A stretch of 64,000 nt of DNA, taken from Phlegmacium glaucopus (taxonomy: Eukaryota; Basidiomycota; Agaricomycetes; Agaricales; Cortinariaceae). Each line of letters begins with the position of its first letter. Within the stretch, counting starts at the first letter, position 1. Both the position numbers and the translations under genes were made by a program. The notes under the pieces are model-generated. The model searched no databases, was not told where the DNA came from, and saw only the letters and a list, made by a program, of their open reading frames with translations. The stretch spans positions 1 to 64,000 of the forward strand of contig MU130154.1 in the NCBI GenBank assembly GCA_015039465.1, in the 5' to 3' direction. This document shows, in pieces, positions 29,179 through 40,957 of this stretch.

Positions 29179-31050
29179 ATGTTCAGTACCGCGACAATCA
29201 TTCGGGAGGGCCGTTGGCAATCGGTGATTAACCTTTGTAAACGATTAAGATTTCTTTTCATTTGTGCAACTAGGTTTCCCCGCCCAAGTTGCGGCCTTGA
29301 CGCCAATGCGTGCTCCAGGAATCGCCATGCTACTCTATACTCGACTGAACAGTCCGCCGGTACGCCACTGCATCAACGAAAAATACCGTCAACGGAACTA
29401 CCAAGGAGTAATGGCGATAACCTTGGGTTGACCTATCAACACAAAAATTACTCTTGTAGAGAAACCTTGCATGAAATGAGAAACCCCGCCGTGGACCCCT
29501 GCAAATCCCGACGCCACGGTACAGACTTTGGTCTGGGAAGATACGCGGAAAGCTGGTTGACGGTGCTGGATTCCGACCATCAAAACCCTAGTCAAGTAAC
29601 TTCCGTTCCTGTACCTCCAACCACAATGCGGCAAGACGATGCAGTTACCGATGGGGACAGCGTATCTTCGTTGTTCGAATGTAGTGCTCTTGACTTTCCG
29701 CAGCCCCCTCCTATAAGCAGCCCAGTAATTCGTCGGATGCGCAGTTCTCCTTGGTTCCCTGATAATTTGAGCGAAGGATTTCCAAATCAAGGGAGTCGGA
29801 GGCCTAGGAGATCAGCCAGTGTGCTGTTGGACTCGGACATTCGTAGCCCTTGCTACCCAGTTTCATCATTTGCTACCCAACAACCCACGATGGGACGGGA
29901 AATTTTATGTAGTGGACGTCACAATTCTTCCGACATGGTTGATGAAACCATCAACACGGAGCGGGCAAGGTTACACTTATCGCCGTATCCTGACTTAGGA
30001 ATCAATTACGTTAACCTAGAAATGGTCGGTGAAGCTCTGGTTGGCCTGGATATGAATGCGTCAAATCTGGTTCCTCAGGAACTCGTTCTAGACAACTCTG
30101 CTTACGGTGCTCCCTCCCCTGAGCTTTCCCAACCTTCTGATTCTGGCTATCAGTTTGTCAGGTCTTCCCATCTACATTGGTCCACACCGTCAGACTTGTT
30201 GCGGTGGTCTACTTCCCATCGGAGTCCACCACTCAGGTTGGCGCCAATGCCTCCACAACGTGTACCTGGTGAGGACACCAAAGATGATGACTATGGAGAC
30301 CGTATATTTCGAACAAAGACCAAAGCTGTTTTTTCTCTTCCTTCTGCCAATGAACACCAGGACATCCGTTCATTTGGTAGATTACCTCGTATTATCCGCA
30401 AGGTCGCTAGCATGAGATCAGATACAAGGCCAGACGACACTAGCTGTATCCTGCTTGGATCGACGGGACCAAGAACGATACCCAAGTCTCGCTCCTTCCG
30501 GTCTATACCTTTAGTGGCTTGCGAGCCAGGCAATAGCAGCTCCAATAGCGCTTACAACACGATAACCACATTTGACGGAGCTCCCCACCAGCACAATGAC
30601 TGGTCATTCGCAAACCTGAATTACTTTTCATCTTCGAAAGATGCTCGAGACTTGAAGTGCCCGTTCAGTCCGACTTTAAACGACTCACTTCGATCATTTG
30701 AACATTGCAAAGGTCGTGGTACCCACAAGTCTTTCCCTTCATTAGGTTTGGAGGGTTCGGGATCTGAAACAGCACAACACAAAGCGGAAGTGACAGGCAT
30801 TCGGCCCATGGCGTTGTCTGACCCCTTTGTACATCGCGAGTCTTGTAACAGGCCATTGGCCAAGCCTGGGCATGATCTACCCAATGGGACGGACAAGTCA
30901 TTCATTGATATCACACCAAATCAAGGGAAACACGAGCGTTCAGCAGCGGCTACTAAGCGAGCACGAGTGAAGAAATTGATTGCAAGGGCAGGCCATGGCA
31001 TCATTGGTTGGGGCAAGCAGCTGACGAGGAAAAACTCCTTTGTCAAATAG
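29179..31050 (+). CDS. Low-complexity orphan protein (up to 623 aa)
   Basis: A single open frame of 1,872 bases contains no recognised domain. It is Ser/Pro-rich with scattered basic patches, for example RRPRRSASVLLDSD and SPVIRRMRSSPWF, which look like kinase-site contexts. The C-terminus is strongly basic (TKRARVKKLIARAGHG then WGKQLTRKNSF). The true start is uncertain: a splice acceptor-like CTAG lies at about 29,268-29,271, and a later Met near 29,475 is possible. It lies alone between the ribosomal protein gene and Pam16. A fungal-specific regulatory or scaffold protein is possible, but no function can be stated. Confidence 0.6.
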   Translation: MFSTATIIREGRWQSVINLCKRLRFLFICATRFPRPSCGLDANACSRNRHATLYSTEQSAGTPLHQRKIPSTELPRSNGDNLGLTYQHKNYSCRETLHEMRNPAVDPCKSRRHGTDFGLGRYAESWLTVLDSDHQNPSQVTSVPVPPTTMRQDDAVTDGDSVSSLFECSALDFPQPPPISSPVIRRMRSSPWFPDNLSEGFPNQGSRRPRRSASVLLDSDIRSPCYPVSSFATQQPTMGREILCSGRHNSSDMVDETINTERARLHLSPYPDLGINYVNLEMVGEALVGLDMNASNLVPQELVLDNSAYGAPSPELSQPSDSGYQFVRSSHLHWSTPSDLLRWSTSHRSPPLRLAPMPPQRVPGEDTKDDDYGDRIFRTKTKAVFSLPSANEHQDIRSFGRLPRIIRKVASMRSDTRPDDTSCILLGSTGPRTIPKSRSFRSIPLVACEPGNSSSNSAYNTITTFDGAPHQHNDWSFANLNYFSSSKDARDLKCPFSPTLNDSLRSFEHCKGRGTHKSFPSLGLEGSGSETAQHKAEVTGIRPMALSDPFVHRESCNRPLAKPGHDLPNGTDKSFIDITPNQGKHERSAAATKRARVKKLIARAGHGIIGWGKQLTRKNSFVK

Positions 31051-31266
31051 TTCATATTAAAACACCGGCGTCTGATGTCGGATAAGGTTGTATCGGTTAT
31101 CAAATAGTGTGCTTGTATAAACCTGTGAGAAACCTGCGAAGATTATGGGAACTGGCGCACCACGATGGACTTGAGGTTAGGAAGATTAATAACTAGAACA
31201 AGCTCAAGACGGAATCGTTCAATAAATATGTATGGGGTGGTGGATTAGGCAGGTTTTGTAATAAGT

Positions 31267-31945
31267 TCAAACGGCTCCTTCTGAAGGATTTGCAGTGACA
31301 GATGGATTCCCTGCCTCAGGTTTCGAGCCTGTATTTGTCTTGCCTGGAATTTCGGATGGTGGGTCTCCCACCTTCAGTTCTGCTTCAATTCGCTCTCGAG
31401 CGCGAAATACTTTCGACTGTAGATAGTGTGAATGTGAGGGTAAGGGTAACTGTTTTCCAGTCGGGAGTTTGTCTGGTTTTGGCAGGGGAGCGTTGGCTTT
31501 AAAAAGATACTCGTAATTCTGGTGGGAAAGTAGATGTGCAAACTGAAACGGAAAAAGGAAAGAAAGAAGTTACCTTCATGATTTGCTGCATTCCATCTCC
31601 CCGCTTGACGTTCAGAATCAATTGGGCCTCGTCCAAAGTCATGCGATGCTGTCGCGTAAGTTGGTCCGTCGGCGAATCCGAAGTAGCATGGCCGACACCA
31701 GCTGCGTCGCTACCCATGACGCTTTGAGGAGAATGTTTCGCATCTGGAAGAAGTTGTAGTGTGGCGGACAAGTGACAAGGAAAGAAAGTATAGACTAACT
31801 TTTGACCGCTTGCCTGCCAGCTTCAAAAAATGCCTTTCCTAAAATTCTACTACCAGTGATGAGAATTTGGATAAGAGCTTTTGGAGAAGACTAAGTTAAG
31901 TAAGCACACAGAATAAGACAGAAACATGGGGCAAGTACAGACCAT
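31267..31945 (-). CDS. PAM16: Presequence translocase motor subunit Pam16/Tim16 (171 aa)
   Basis: The J-like protein pairs with Pam18 to restrain mtHsp70 in the mitochondrial import motor on the matrix side of TIM23. Coding exons are 31943-31945, 31800-31890, 31574-31743 and 31267-31518 (172 codons). Visible motifs are SPKALIQILITGSRILGKAF (membrane-proximal segment), DQLTRQHRMTLDEAQLILNV (degenerate J domain without HPD) and NYEYLFKANAP. The C-terminal tail after about residue 130 is longer than in yeast and acidic/Pro-rich. The first coding exon is just the ATG. Start codon is 101 bp from that of Rpa43. Confidence 0.92.
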
Positions 31946-31991
31946 GGAGGGTACAAGTCAAAGGTCGGTGCCAAAATTTACTAGGGCAGCT

Positions 31992-31997
31992 CACGTG
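31992..31997. promoter_or_regulatory. CACGTG motif in the Pam16/Rpa43 divergent promoter
   Basis: A perfect palindromic CACGTG lies in the 101-bp gap between the two divergent start codons. Such E-boxes are bound by bHLH factors such as Cbf1. The shared short gap suggests co-regulation. Only the motif itself is visible, so function is inferred. Confidence 0.35.
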
Positions 31998-32046
31998 ATC
32001 GAGTCCTTTTTTTTTATTAAACTCCTATAACTTGATAACAAACAAA

Positions 32047-32966
32047 ATGTCCAATGACAACCAGTTCTTGGTCGCAACAACCTCTCTTGTCCTCTCTGTA
32101 CCTCCAATATTTTCAGGGAATCCAAAGGGAGGTGTGGAAGAAATGTTAGATTCAATGATTATGAGGTATATACATTCAACGCTACCCTCGAAGCCATCCT
32201 CCAATTCTGTCAGATACGTTCCAGCCTTGCAAGGAGTTGTGCTTTCCCATTCCAACTTGAAATTTTTGAATAAATCAGCAACCATTCGAGGAGATTCTCC
32301 TTTTCTCGTCTGCACAATTGCATTCGATGCTACCGTATGGAGTCCTCGCGTAGGAATAAAGCTTTGCACGTTCCATTTTTTTTTGAATATTCTACCTACC
32401 TCGACCTAAATCAAATTTTTGACAGTGGGAAAGGTCAATTTATGTTCTCCAGATCATATTTCTCTCCTCGTCCATCGGACCTTTAACGTATCGATACCGC
32501 GGTGCCATATACCAACGGAAGACTGGGAATTTGAATACGGTGCAGCTGAAAACGACCCGGAATTCGGGCACGGACAAGGGGGAGACGAAAGTGCAGAAGA
32601 AATGAATGAGAACAGTGGCGGTAAATGGGTGCATCGGGTGACGGGTGAAAGCTTGGCAAACCAGGTGGTAGAGTTCACAGTAATTGGGTATGTCAATATA
32701 ATGTCCTCAGGAGTACATGGATTCATTGGAAGAATAGGCTTACTGTGGCCAACGAAATGCTATCTTTGCTTGGTTCCTTACAGGCTGAACCATTTTCTGC
32801 TATATACAAGAGTGTGAAGGCTCATAGTGAGATCCCAAGCGAGGGAGATGAGCCTTCTAGCTCAGAAGATACATTTGAACCGTTAGAAAAGATGTATGAA
32901 GCGAAGCGCAAGACGTCTCGGAGCCAGGAGCGAACTGATTCTGAGAAAAAAACAAGGCGGAAATAG
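32047..32966 (+). CDS. RPA43: RNA polymerase I subunit Rpa43 (269 aa)
   Basis: Rpa43 forms the Pol I stalk and contacts the initiation factor Rrn3. Exons are 32047-32365, 32426-32687 and 32738-32966 (270 codons). An N-terminal Rpb7-like tip domain includes RYIHSTLPSKPSSNSVRYVP and HSNLKFLNKSATIRGDSPFL. An OB fold follows, with FDATVWSPRVGIKL, GKVNLCSPDHISLLVHRTFN and VTGESLANQVVEFTVIG. The tail is charged and ends EKKTRRK. The first intron needs a GC donor (GCACGT) to keep the frame. The next gene begins only 45 bp after the stop. Confidence 0.88.
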
Positions 32967-33011
32967 TTAATTGTGGCTGTGATATATGTAAACTCTTGTG
33001 TCTGTACCTTT

Positions 33012-34902
33012 ATGACTACTAATCCATCCCACATCCTCATTGCTCGTAATTCTCGTGGTCTAAACAACCCAGCTGCTCCTCTCAGCTCACCAACAGAAAC
33101 TCATGCCGCAGCTTCGGGTATTTTCAGATCATCTGGTGCCTCTCCCTGGCTATTTGAAGATTGTGAAACGGACGATATCGCATCAGAACTCAGCACAGAA
33201 GACGATGATGAGTCTATCGAGATTGATGAAACTTTTACAAAAGCTTGCAGGTTTCCTGGCACCGTAAAAATTGTGGTTGAAAGTACCACTTTCTGGTTTG
33301 GATACTTTAATCAACTTTCCGTGCCACTCGCCAATCTCGCTTCATTTATGTCAGGGCCCACAAAGAGATATTATTCTTTGCCTCTCCATTCTTCGAAGCC
33401 GCATTAAGTGGCAACTGGTCAGAGACTGCACGCCCACCATCTATGTCATCTGTGGTAACAATTTCTCATTTGACATCTGAACAATCTGAAGGGAATGTTC
33501 AACAAGTTTGGACAAAGAGCAAGGATTCTTCCGCGAGCCTAGAATCAGAGGATCTAGAAGTCACCCTAGAATTCGGCTCGCTGCAAAGTAGCAATGAAAC
33601 TCGCGACCATGATTCCACCAATCATTCAGTGATACCGCAGAAAGGCTCCACTTATCAAGATAGTTCTGGCTCAACTTCAGCTGTGGCTGTTGAATTGATG
33701 GGGTCCCGAGCAGAGACAGAGACTCCATCCACCAAAAAAGTTCCTGCTGCCCAGGCGATTGTGCGTCGACACCCAAAGAATGGACCAGATGCCCTCATCG
33801 TTCTGAAGGAGGAAAAGGTGCGCTCACTGACCTTCTCCAATGTATTACAGGATGATCTAGCATATTTGTTCGCACTAGGCAAACACTTTCCACGATTTCC
33901 TAAGATTTGTATACCCACAGTGGGCTTGTTTGAGTCGCTCCTTGCTCGTGACGCTTACTGATTAAGGAATAGGACGGAATGCACCATTACTTGGAATAAT
34001 GTTGGCGGCCTCATGAATATTTCTCACAAACTTTGCGTTCCATCATTGCAAAGAAAGTGCCTCACTTTTCTCCTCACACATGCCGCTGGAAAACCGATCA
34101 AGGCCATGCGAATCGCAGAAATTTTTGAGGAGGAGGAACTTTATCGGGAATCAAGTCGTTTTGTTCTCGACAATCCGGGAGGTTGGACTGAACAAGAGTT
34201 AAATACACTGAGCCAAGAAACACTTCTCAAGTTAGAAAAGCGGTATGTCCATCCTCAAATACGTCTTCTCTCTCATGCCCTTCTGTGCCAGGCGAAATTG
34301 GTTCTTGGAGCGTGTTTTGAAGCTAGGATTGACTATGGTTGCAAAAGAGTATCAATGTGCAAGTCAACAATTCAAACTTATTATGGAAGCCTGAGTATTT
34401 ACCCTACTTCTGATCTAGTGTCCTAGTTGCCCCGATCCCTCAGTCTGTGCTCGTCTTTTGGAAGAGAAATGGAAACAGGCATATTACGCTGTCTTCCGCT
34501 TTGGTAATGTAATATATCCTTTCACAAAATCCCCTTTTCACACTAGCGACCAGGGCCTCCACAGCCCTCGATGGTGTTTCGTTACCTTCGCATGCTGGAA
34601 GGTGTCAGTCCCCCACTTTCTTTAACACACACGGCCTGTCAAGCTAGTGCGAAAGCCTTTATTTCCACGCGTACGTTTTTCCTATATCTTATAAAGACAT
34701 TGAATATGTCTTTTACGCTTCCGTAGTGTTTGATAGGATGTTTTCATTGGGCGTTCGTGGAGGTGGCGTTGATGCGACACCCGTGGGTGGACGCGTTGCT
34801 GTGGCCGCTGCAGCAGGGGCAGTGAATGGACCAAGACGGCATTTTTTATATTGCTCTTTGAAACCAGATGCCTCTTCTAAGAGTAGAAAGTCAAGGGAAT
34901 AA
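33012..34902 (+). CDS. BTB/POZ domain protein, agaricomycete type (494 aa)
   Basis: Exons are 33012-33295, 33355-33817, 33879-33919, 33973-34242, 34292-34348, 34427-34503, 34554-34670 and 34727-34902 (495 codons). After a Ser/acidic N-terminus, the BTB fold starts at GTVKIVVESTTFW and HKEILFFASPFFEAALSGNW. A long disordered insert splits the fold, which resumes at ANTFHDFLRFVYPQ and TITWNNVGGLMNISHKL. The C-terminal part (HTACQASAKAF, RMFSLGVRGGG) is shared by a basidiomycete family of unknown role. BTB proteins often act as Cul3 adaptors or transcription co-factors. The fifth intron, after 34348, is chosen only by phase. Confidence 0.82.
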
Positions 34903-35158
34903 TATTAACCAAACAAATGTCTTGCTGTTGTGCAAATCCTAGTATTGTGACCACCATCCAGGCAGGATACTACAAGGCTATCTTGTTGCCGTATTTTGTC
35001 TAGAATACATCCGCCGTAGGAAAGACGAAAGGGTATGTAGAAGTAAATAGATAGGGCGCTAGAAGTGTAAGAAGAGATATATGGATATCGAATATGAAGG
35101 TAGAAGAACGAAAAGTCAACAAATTCAATAAAAATGTGTAATTTATGAACTCAAATCT

Positions 35159-38100
35159 TTATATAAAGACTTGAGGAGCATTATCCACTAGCCACTCAAC
35201 GCAGAGGGCTTTGCCGGCCATATCATTAAACTCGGCCCCAGGATCCCTGGACTTCATTAGCGTGGCTAAACATCATGGGTGAGCAACAAAAAAAGGGAGA
35301 GACGATGATCCGAGAAGCTTACGTCCAAAGACAACGCCTAGGTTGCGGCTGTTCATGAGGTTTTCTTCGCAGTGGTCGCCAATGCTAACGTTAATGTCAG
35401 CATTTCACTTGTCTTCGAAAACACAAAAGTTCTCACTGGTTCAAGTGCAACATCAACATTCGCAAAGTGAAATAATGTTCATCGGGTAGTTTGTTCACCA
35501 AATCTGTCAAGGATTTGTTCTTGAAGGATGGGTCTCGAATTGACACTGCGGCCATAAATTGATCGTGAAGATCGAAAGTGAGCAGGGGCACTGGTAAAGA
35601 GCGGAAATAGTTCTTGAGAACAGATGTAACGCTGCAGATATCATTGAATTTATCGGCGTCGCAAAGATCAAAAGAAGAATAATCTCCTCGTTCAAACATT
35701 TGAGTGATGGACTTCGATTGACTCGAGCCTCCAGTTTTTCGATATATCCCTTCATATTCCAAGGCTTCAAGCGAGTAAGCATGCACCTTGAAAGTGGTGA
35801 GTAACGAAGCTCACCTCGGGCCTCTACAGCTTCGATACATTTTTCGACTATTACAGGAACTTGCCGTTCTTCATCCTTCGAGTCGGCACGCACTTGCTCA
35901 GTCAGATCTCGACCAAACATGGAAGGTCCTAAGAGAAAGTTGAGACAATATACATTGTTGCAAATGGAACAAAATTGCTTACGCAAAAGCATTGACTGTG
36001 CCTCGTCTCCCAAAACATTCTGATGTTGGACACAAGGAGTTTGCACGTTGGCGATGCACCGGACATGGACGGATATTGAACAAACTAATCTTTTTAACAT
36101 ATAACCACACAAACTAGAGGAATACACATACCGGTACAACGTAGTTGAGAACCCCACATTTTATCGGTACAGTGATCGCAACGAGTGAAGCGTAAGACGC
36201 TCAGCTGTTGGAAATTATGCTCAAAGTGAGCCTTGCCTTTGTTTGACTCTGCGTTGAAACTAGGAGAAACGAGCTCCTTCGCCTTTGTGCCAGGCCACTT
36301 GAACTTTGCCTTGGCAGGGGTGTGTAACTCGTCAGACTTGGAAGTTCTGATGAATCTGGATTCTGAATTCTCATCGTAGACGGCAGAAGAACCGCTCGTC
36401 GAAGAGCTCAACGAGGGGGCAATAAGATTGGGGTGATGTAATTGAGAACGTGCGGTATCGGACGAATGCCTGGTTGTGTCCTGGAGTATTCTTGCTGGTG
36501 ATTCTGTAGCATTCTCAACCCGACGGTTATAGACTGAGTTGAGTTGCGCTAATTCTTCGTTCCGTGCGTTCAGGACTGCCGTTTCTTCTAGAAAGGTATC
36601 TCGGACTGCCTTGAGTTCCGAAATTTCCCTGCCCAAAGCCTCTCTCTGCTCAGTTAAAGGGATCAGCTCCCGCTGATATTGACTCCTAATGGTGTCTAAC
36701 CGCTTCGTTAGCGAACGGCCAAGATTGCTGGCTGCTATATCAGAAGGGTTTGCAGTCGAGCTTGTAAACCACGCAATTTAGCCGAGAGGACGACTAAACA
36801 ACGATTGACCAACCTTTTGTTGGCGGAAAGTTCTTCCACTTCAGCCAGAGTCATGTCACGTTCGACCTTTAGTCGAGAGAGGTCATGCTCTAATCCAGAC
36901 AGATTTTCGTTTAGTTCTTTTGAGAGTTGTTGTCGGAGCTCCTGACGGCGATGATCTTCAGATAAGACTGTCAGACGAGCCGCCTGACCAGATAGTAGAA
37001 CTCGTAAACGTGTGACTTCGGCTTCAGCATCTTGTCGAGCCTTTAATTCTCGATCGTATTCGGTTTGGGCCACAGTCAAGCCATCGACATAATGTTTACT
37101 CTCCCTCTACGCAATTTGAGCACGTTGCGAGGGTAAAAATGGGAAACTACCTACGTTCATTCCTTCCACCTTACCCGACAAATTGTGGTATTCGATCTTC
37201 TGTGACTCAATAAGTTCGATGATCGCATCGACCAAGCTTATGTCAATATGAATATGTTGGGCTCCCGTCTTCTTGGCACTATTCGATGTTTCCTGAAGCG
37301 TCTTGTAGATGAAATCGGAAGTGTTTCGCTCCAAGCTAACTGCCATGGTAGATTCTGGCTCAGTAATTGTGATATGAGTTTGGTCTGGATAGATCCTAGG
37401 ATCACTGGCGCTACTAGACTCATCGTCATGTATTTTGGAGGAAGAAAGAAAAGGAGGAGCGCCTTCAAGCCTTGGAAGAGCTTGGCTGTTGCTTGTTTCT
37501 GGAGGAGGGAGCGCAGCGTTCTCCCCACCTATATTCGGGGTGGCAACCAAGGAAGGTGGAGTAGTCAAAGCATCATCATCCAGTTTTTGTCTGGTCAGCA
37601 TCGCAAGGTCGTCCAGTGATTTTAAGGACATAATTCCGCCCACAGAACCCCAAAGTTCGGAAAAATCAGTGGTATTCAAGGAGAATCGGATTGGCGGCAA
37701 CGCCGGCGCGATGAAGGTAGAATGAGAATGAGACATACGTTCTACACGAAGGGATTCCAATAGATCCTCAGAAATGTCCCCAAGTCGCGACATTTCGGAA
37801 GTATCTAGATCCACTTCGGTGTCGTAGGCAGTGGCGCGTGTACCTTTGCTCTCCTTCGGGGGTGGGGCTGGAGCTGGGGGAATAACGTTCCTATTGGTGT
37901 GTGGCCGTTCCAATTCGTTTTCGGGGTCCGTATCAGTCTCACTTTCGACGCTATGAGGCACATCAGCTCGGTAAGAGGGAGACGCTGACCGCGAAGCGTT
38001 CGTTGAGCGACACCCCTCGAGACTAATGTTGGAGATAGAAGAGAATCGTTTTCCTACGTTACGCCCATTTACATCAGCAGGACTCAAGGTTGCGGATGAT

Positions 38101-39669
38101 CGTTGACCTTGAGGCTCCTCATGAACCAGTAAAGGCTTTACAGAAGTAAGAGTCCTTGAAGAGGAATCGAGGTCTGATGTCATACTTGTAGGAGATGCCA
38201 TTACAACCGTGTCGTCAGCGTTTGCTTGGATCGATGAAGATTGGGAATAGGATGAATGGCGGCTGCTTTGCATCAGACCGGCTGCTGATGGATTACTGTA
38301 AATTGAATCATTGCGCGACGGAGGTCGAGGGGACGGTCTCTCTTTGTAGTCGGGGGCAGTCAAATGTGGAGGAACGGTAGAATAATTGAGGCTTTGTGGT
38401 TCAAGACAACCAAGATTAGGAGAGTGGCTGGACAAAGCAGAAGAGGGTATAGCATTTGGAGGTGAAAGCGGTAGACTGGGGTCAATAGAACGGCGTTCAT
38501 CGGGATCTGATGTTGCGAAAAGTCCTGTGGTGGGCACATTGCTCTGTGGCGGAACTGACTGCTGCTCGCGAAAGACATGTAAGGGGCGAATGCCGTCATC
38601 GTAAGTTGTCCTCTTGTCCGAGTCCAAACTTGGGGAGGCCAAAGGAATAGGGTGCGGGTTGTATCTCGAAAGTTGATGGCTCATTGAATCAGAGTAAGAC
38701 TCGATAGTCGGTTTAGCGAGATTCCCTCGTTTATGGCGCTCTGGGGGCGGAGCTGCAGTGACAGAGAGAGATTGTGAAGGAAGAGAAGAAGTTGGTGGTG
38801 GGGGACGGGTAGCATCTGAGGGTTTTCCCCCAGCTGCATGAGAATAGGAGGGCGGTAGAACTTCGAAGGTGTCATTGATATAGGGTCCACGAACTGTTTT
38901 CTGGGGCGCCCGTTGAGTACCCAATGGAGTGCGAATCGAAGAAGACGGGGACATGTGTGATTTTGCTGATTCAGAACGAGATTGTCCTTCACCAGCCAAG
39001 CTCTAGGATAATTACATTGATCAAATGGGAAAAAAGAATAGTTCTGCCATGAGAGATATTTTACCTCGCTATGATGAAGTTGATTTTTCCCATCATGTTC
39101 TCTAGTTTTTGATGAAGCGCTCCCGCCTTGAGCCTTTTCTCTCTCTGCTTTCTTCTGGGCATGTTTTCTTATTTTGATCATACGTTCGTTGTGACAACTC
39201 ATGCAGTAAATGCCTTGACTAGTCTTGGCGAAGACAAGTTCATCAATGCGATTGGCACACACTTTGCATTTGAAGCAATGCGCATGATATGAATCATCAC
39301 CCGTCATGATAGCTTCGTCAAGGATCGGAAGGTGACAGATGTTGCAACTATAGGAACAGTTGGCGCAGATTGGGGAACCATCAGATAAGAGCAGAAGATT
39401 GGTGTCGGCGGTGACTTGATTTCGACACTTTGCGCACTTGAAGCAGTCTACGTGGAAGAAAGACTGACTGTTGGAAGATAAGGACATGAATATTGAGAGA
39501 CGTAAATAAATTACCCAAAGGCAACTACGAGACCGCCTTGTTCATTTACGGCGGATTTCTTGCAACCCGGACACAGCCTGTCGTCCAGGTTATTGGGGTG
39601 ACTAGTGTGTTGGAGATCAAGATGAGAGTGTTCACGAAGGGGAATGTCCTGAGGCAGTGTGGCCAACAT
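35159..39669 (-). CDS. RGA1: LIM-C1-RhoGAP protein, Rga1-like Rho/Cdc42 GTPase-activating protein (1346 aa)
   Basis: It should stimulate GTP hydrolysis by Cdc42 or Rho and shape polarity and septins. Exons, 5' to 3', are 39515-39669, 39065-39467, 37155-39002, 36814-37106, 36132-36760, 35983-36084, 35815-35928, 35437-35764, 35323-35384 and 35159-35265 (1347 codons). Two LIM domains lie at residues about 33-150 (CPGCKKSAV, HVDCFKCAKC; CNICHLPI, HCFKCKVC). A long Ser/Pro-rich linker follows, then coiled coil at about 800-1020 and a C1 zinc finger near 1077-1125 (CDHCTDKMWGSQLRC). The RhoGAP domain spans about 1150-1340, with the arginine finger in EGIYRKTGG near residue 1190 and NLGVVFGPTLM. All exon phases agree. 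Confidence 0.93.
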
Positions 39670-39823
39670 TACGCTCTAGATTGAGTGGAACCAGCCGCAC
39701 TGTATGTAAATACTGATATGATGTGATGTAGGGAGAACCTGTGCTAGAGACTTGCTGCTAGCGATAAGTAGTACAAAGGTAACTGGAGATGTGTCACGGT
39801 CACAGTCACAAAAAAACATATCC

Positions 39824-40847
39824 ATGGCTCTCATCACAATCTCTGGCTTCCCATCCTCAGGGAAGTCAACCCGTGCAGCCCAGATTCAAGGCTTCATATT
39901 AAACAAAAACCCCCTCTCAAATGTAGTTATTATATCAGACCATTCATTGGGATTATCCCCCAATGACTATAGCCAATCCAGCTCAGAAAAATCTGCAAGA
40001 GCTACCCTCTTTGCTGCAGTACAGCGCCACATGGCTCTTGACACAATCCTTATAGTTGACTCTCTGAATTATATAAAGGGCTTCCGTTATCAATTATATT
40101 GCGCAGCCCGAGAATTAAGGCTGAGAACTTGCACAGTGCGCAATCATCTCTCCCCATATTATCAAATTTATTAATGAATGGAAAGGTATTTGTCGTTGCA
40201 AGTCCAGATCTATGCAGAGAGTGGAATGCATCTAGGCATGCGACCAGTATATATGACTCAACCACGTACGTATGTCCACACTTGTTCTCCTTTACTGCCT
40301 GTTCATGTTGTACAGCCTTGAAAACCTCCTCATAAGGTTTGAGGAGCCTTCTTCAATGGTTAGATGGGATGCACCTCTATTTACCGTCATGTGGAACGAC
40401 GAGGAAGTTCCAGGCATTCAAATATGGGAAGCAATTACTCAAGGAAGCCTTAAACCACCCAACTCTGGCACTCTTGCGGTGAGCCTTCAACTCCGTCAAG
40501 TTTTAATATTATTACTGAAGATGGCTTAGGTGGCAAAGGCTCCAGCAGATGCATTAAATATCCTCGAAAAGACCACGAGTGCGATAATCTCGACTATCGT
40601 TTCAAATTCATCTCAATCTAGTGGTGGATCCATCCCTATTTTTATTGGTCGGAACGTCAAACAATCTATAACACTTCCTCCACGCAATATCACTCTGTCA
40701 GAATTACAACGGCTTAAAAGGCAATTTGTGATTGTCCACAAAAAGGCTATCACTTTGGGAACAATCGAACGGGGTGCCGTTGACTGGGAAGAGGAGGGTA
40801 TCGCAAAAAAATTTGTTGAGTTTGTAGAGGAACATCTGAAATCATAG
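39824..40847 (+). CDS. KTI12: Kti12, P-loop protein required for Elongator-dependent tRNA wobble-uridine modification (290 aa)
   Basis: Kti12 binds tRNA and Elongator, and supports mcm5 modification of U34. Exons are 39824-40135, 40186-40265, 40316-40478 and 40530-40847 (291 codons). The P-loop is GFPSSGKST at residues 8-16. DTILIVDSLNYIKGFRYQLY is the Walker B/substrate region, and VASPDLCREWN and RWDAPLFTV follow as in Kti12/PSTK proteins. The C-terminal part has FIGRNVKQSITLP and LSELQRLKRQF. Length is close to yeast Kti12. PSTK is the related alternative, but the C-terminal region fits Kti12. Convergent with Bta1, 110 bp between stops. Confidence 0.88.
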
Positions 40848-40957
40848 TCCTGGCATCGTCTCCCGCCTCTAAACTCTTTCTGCTCGCCAAAAAGATGCGT
40901 ACCTAAACGAAGTTTCTAATCAGTCTACTGAATCTCGACGTTTACTTGATAATTTGC

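Noticed and set aside
30291..30914. Minus-strand open frames opposite the orphan ORF and many other antisense ORFs
   Set aside because: They have no motifs, no splice continuity and lie opposite frames with better coding character. They are shadows of real genes.
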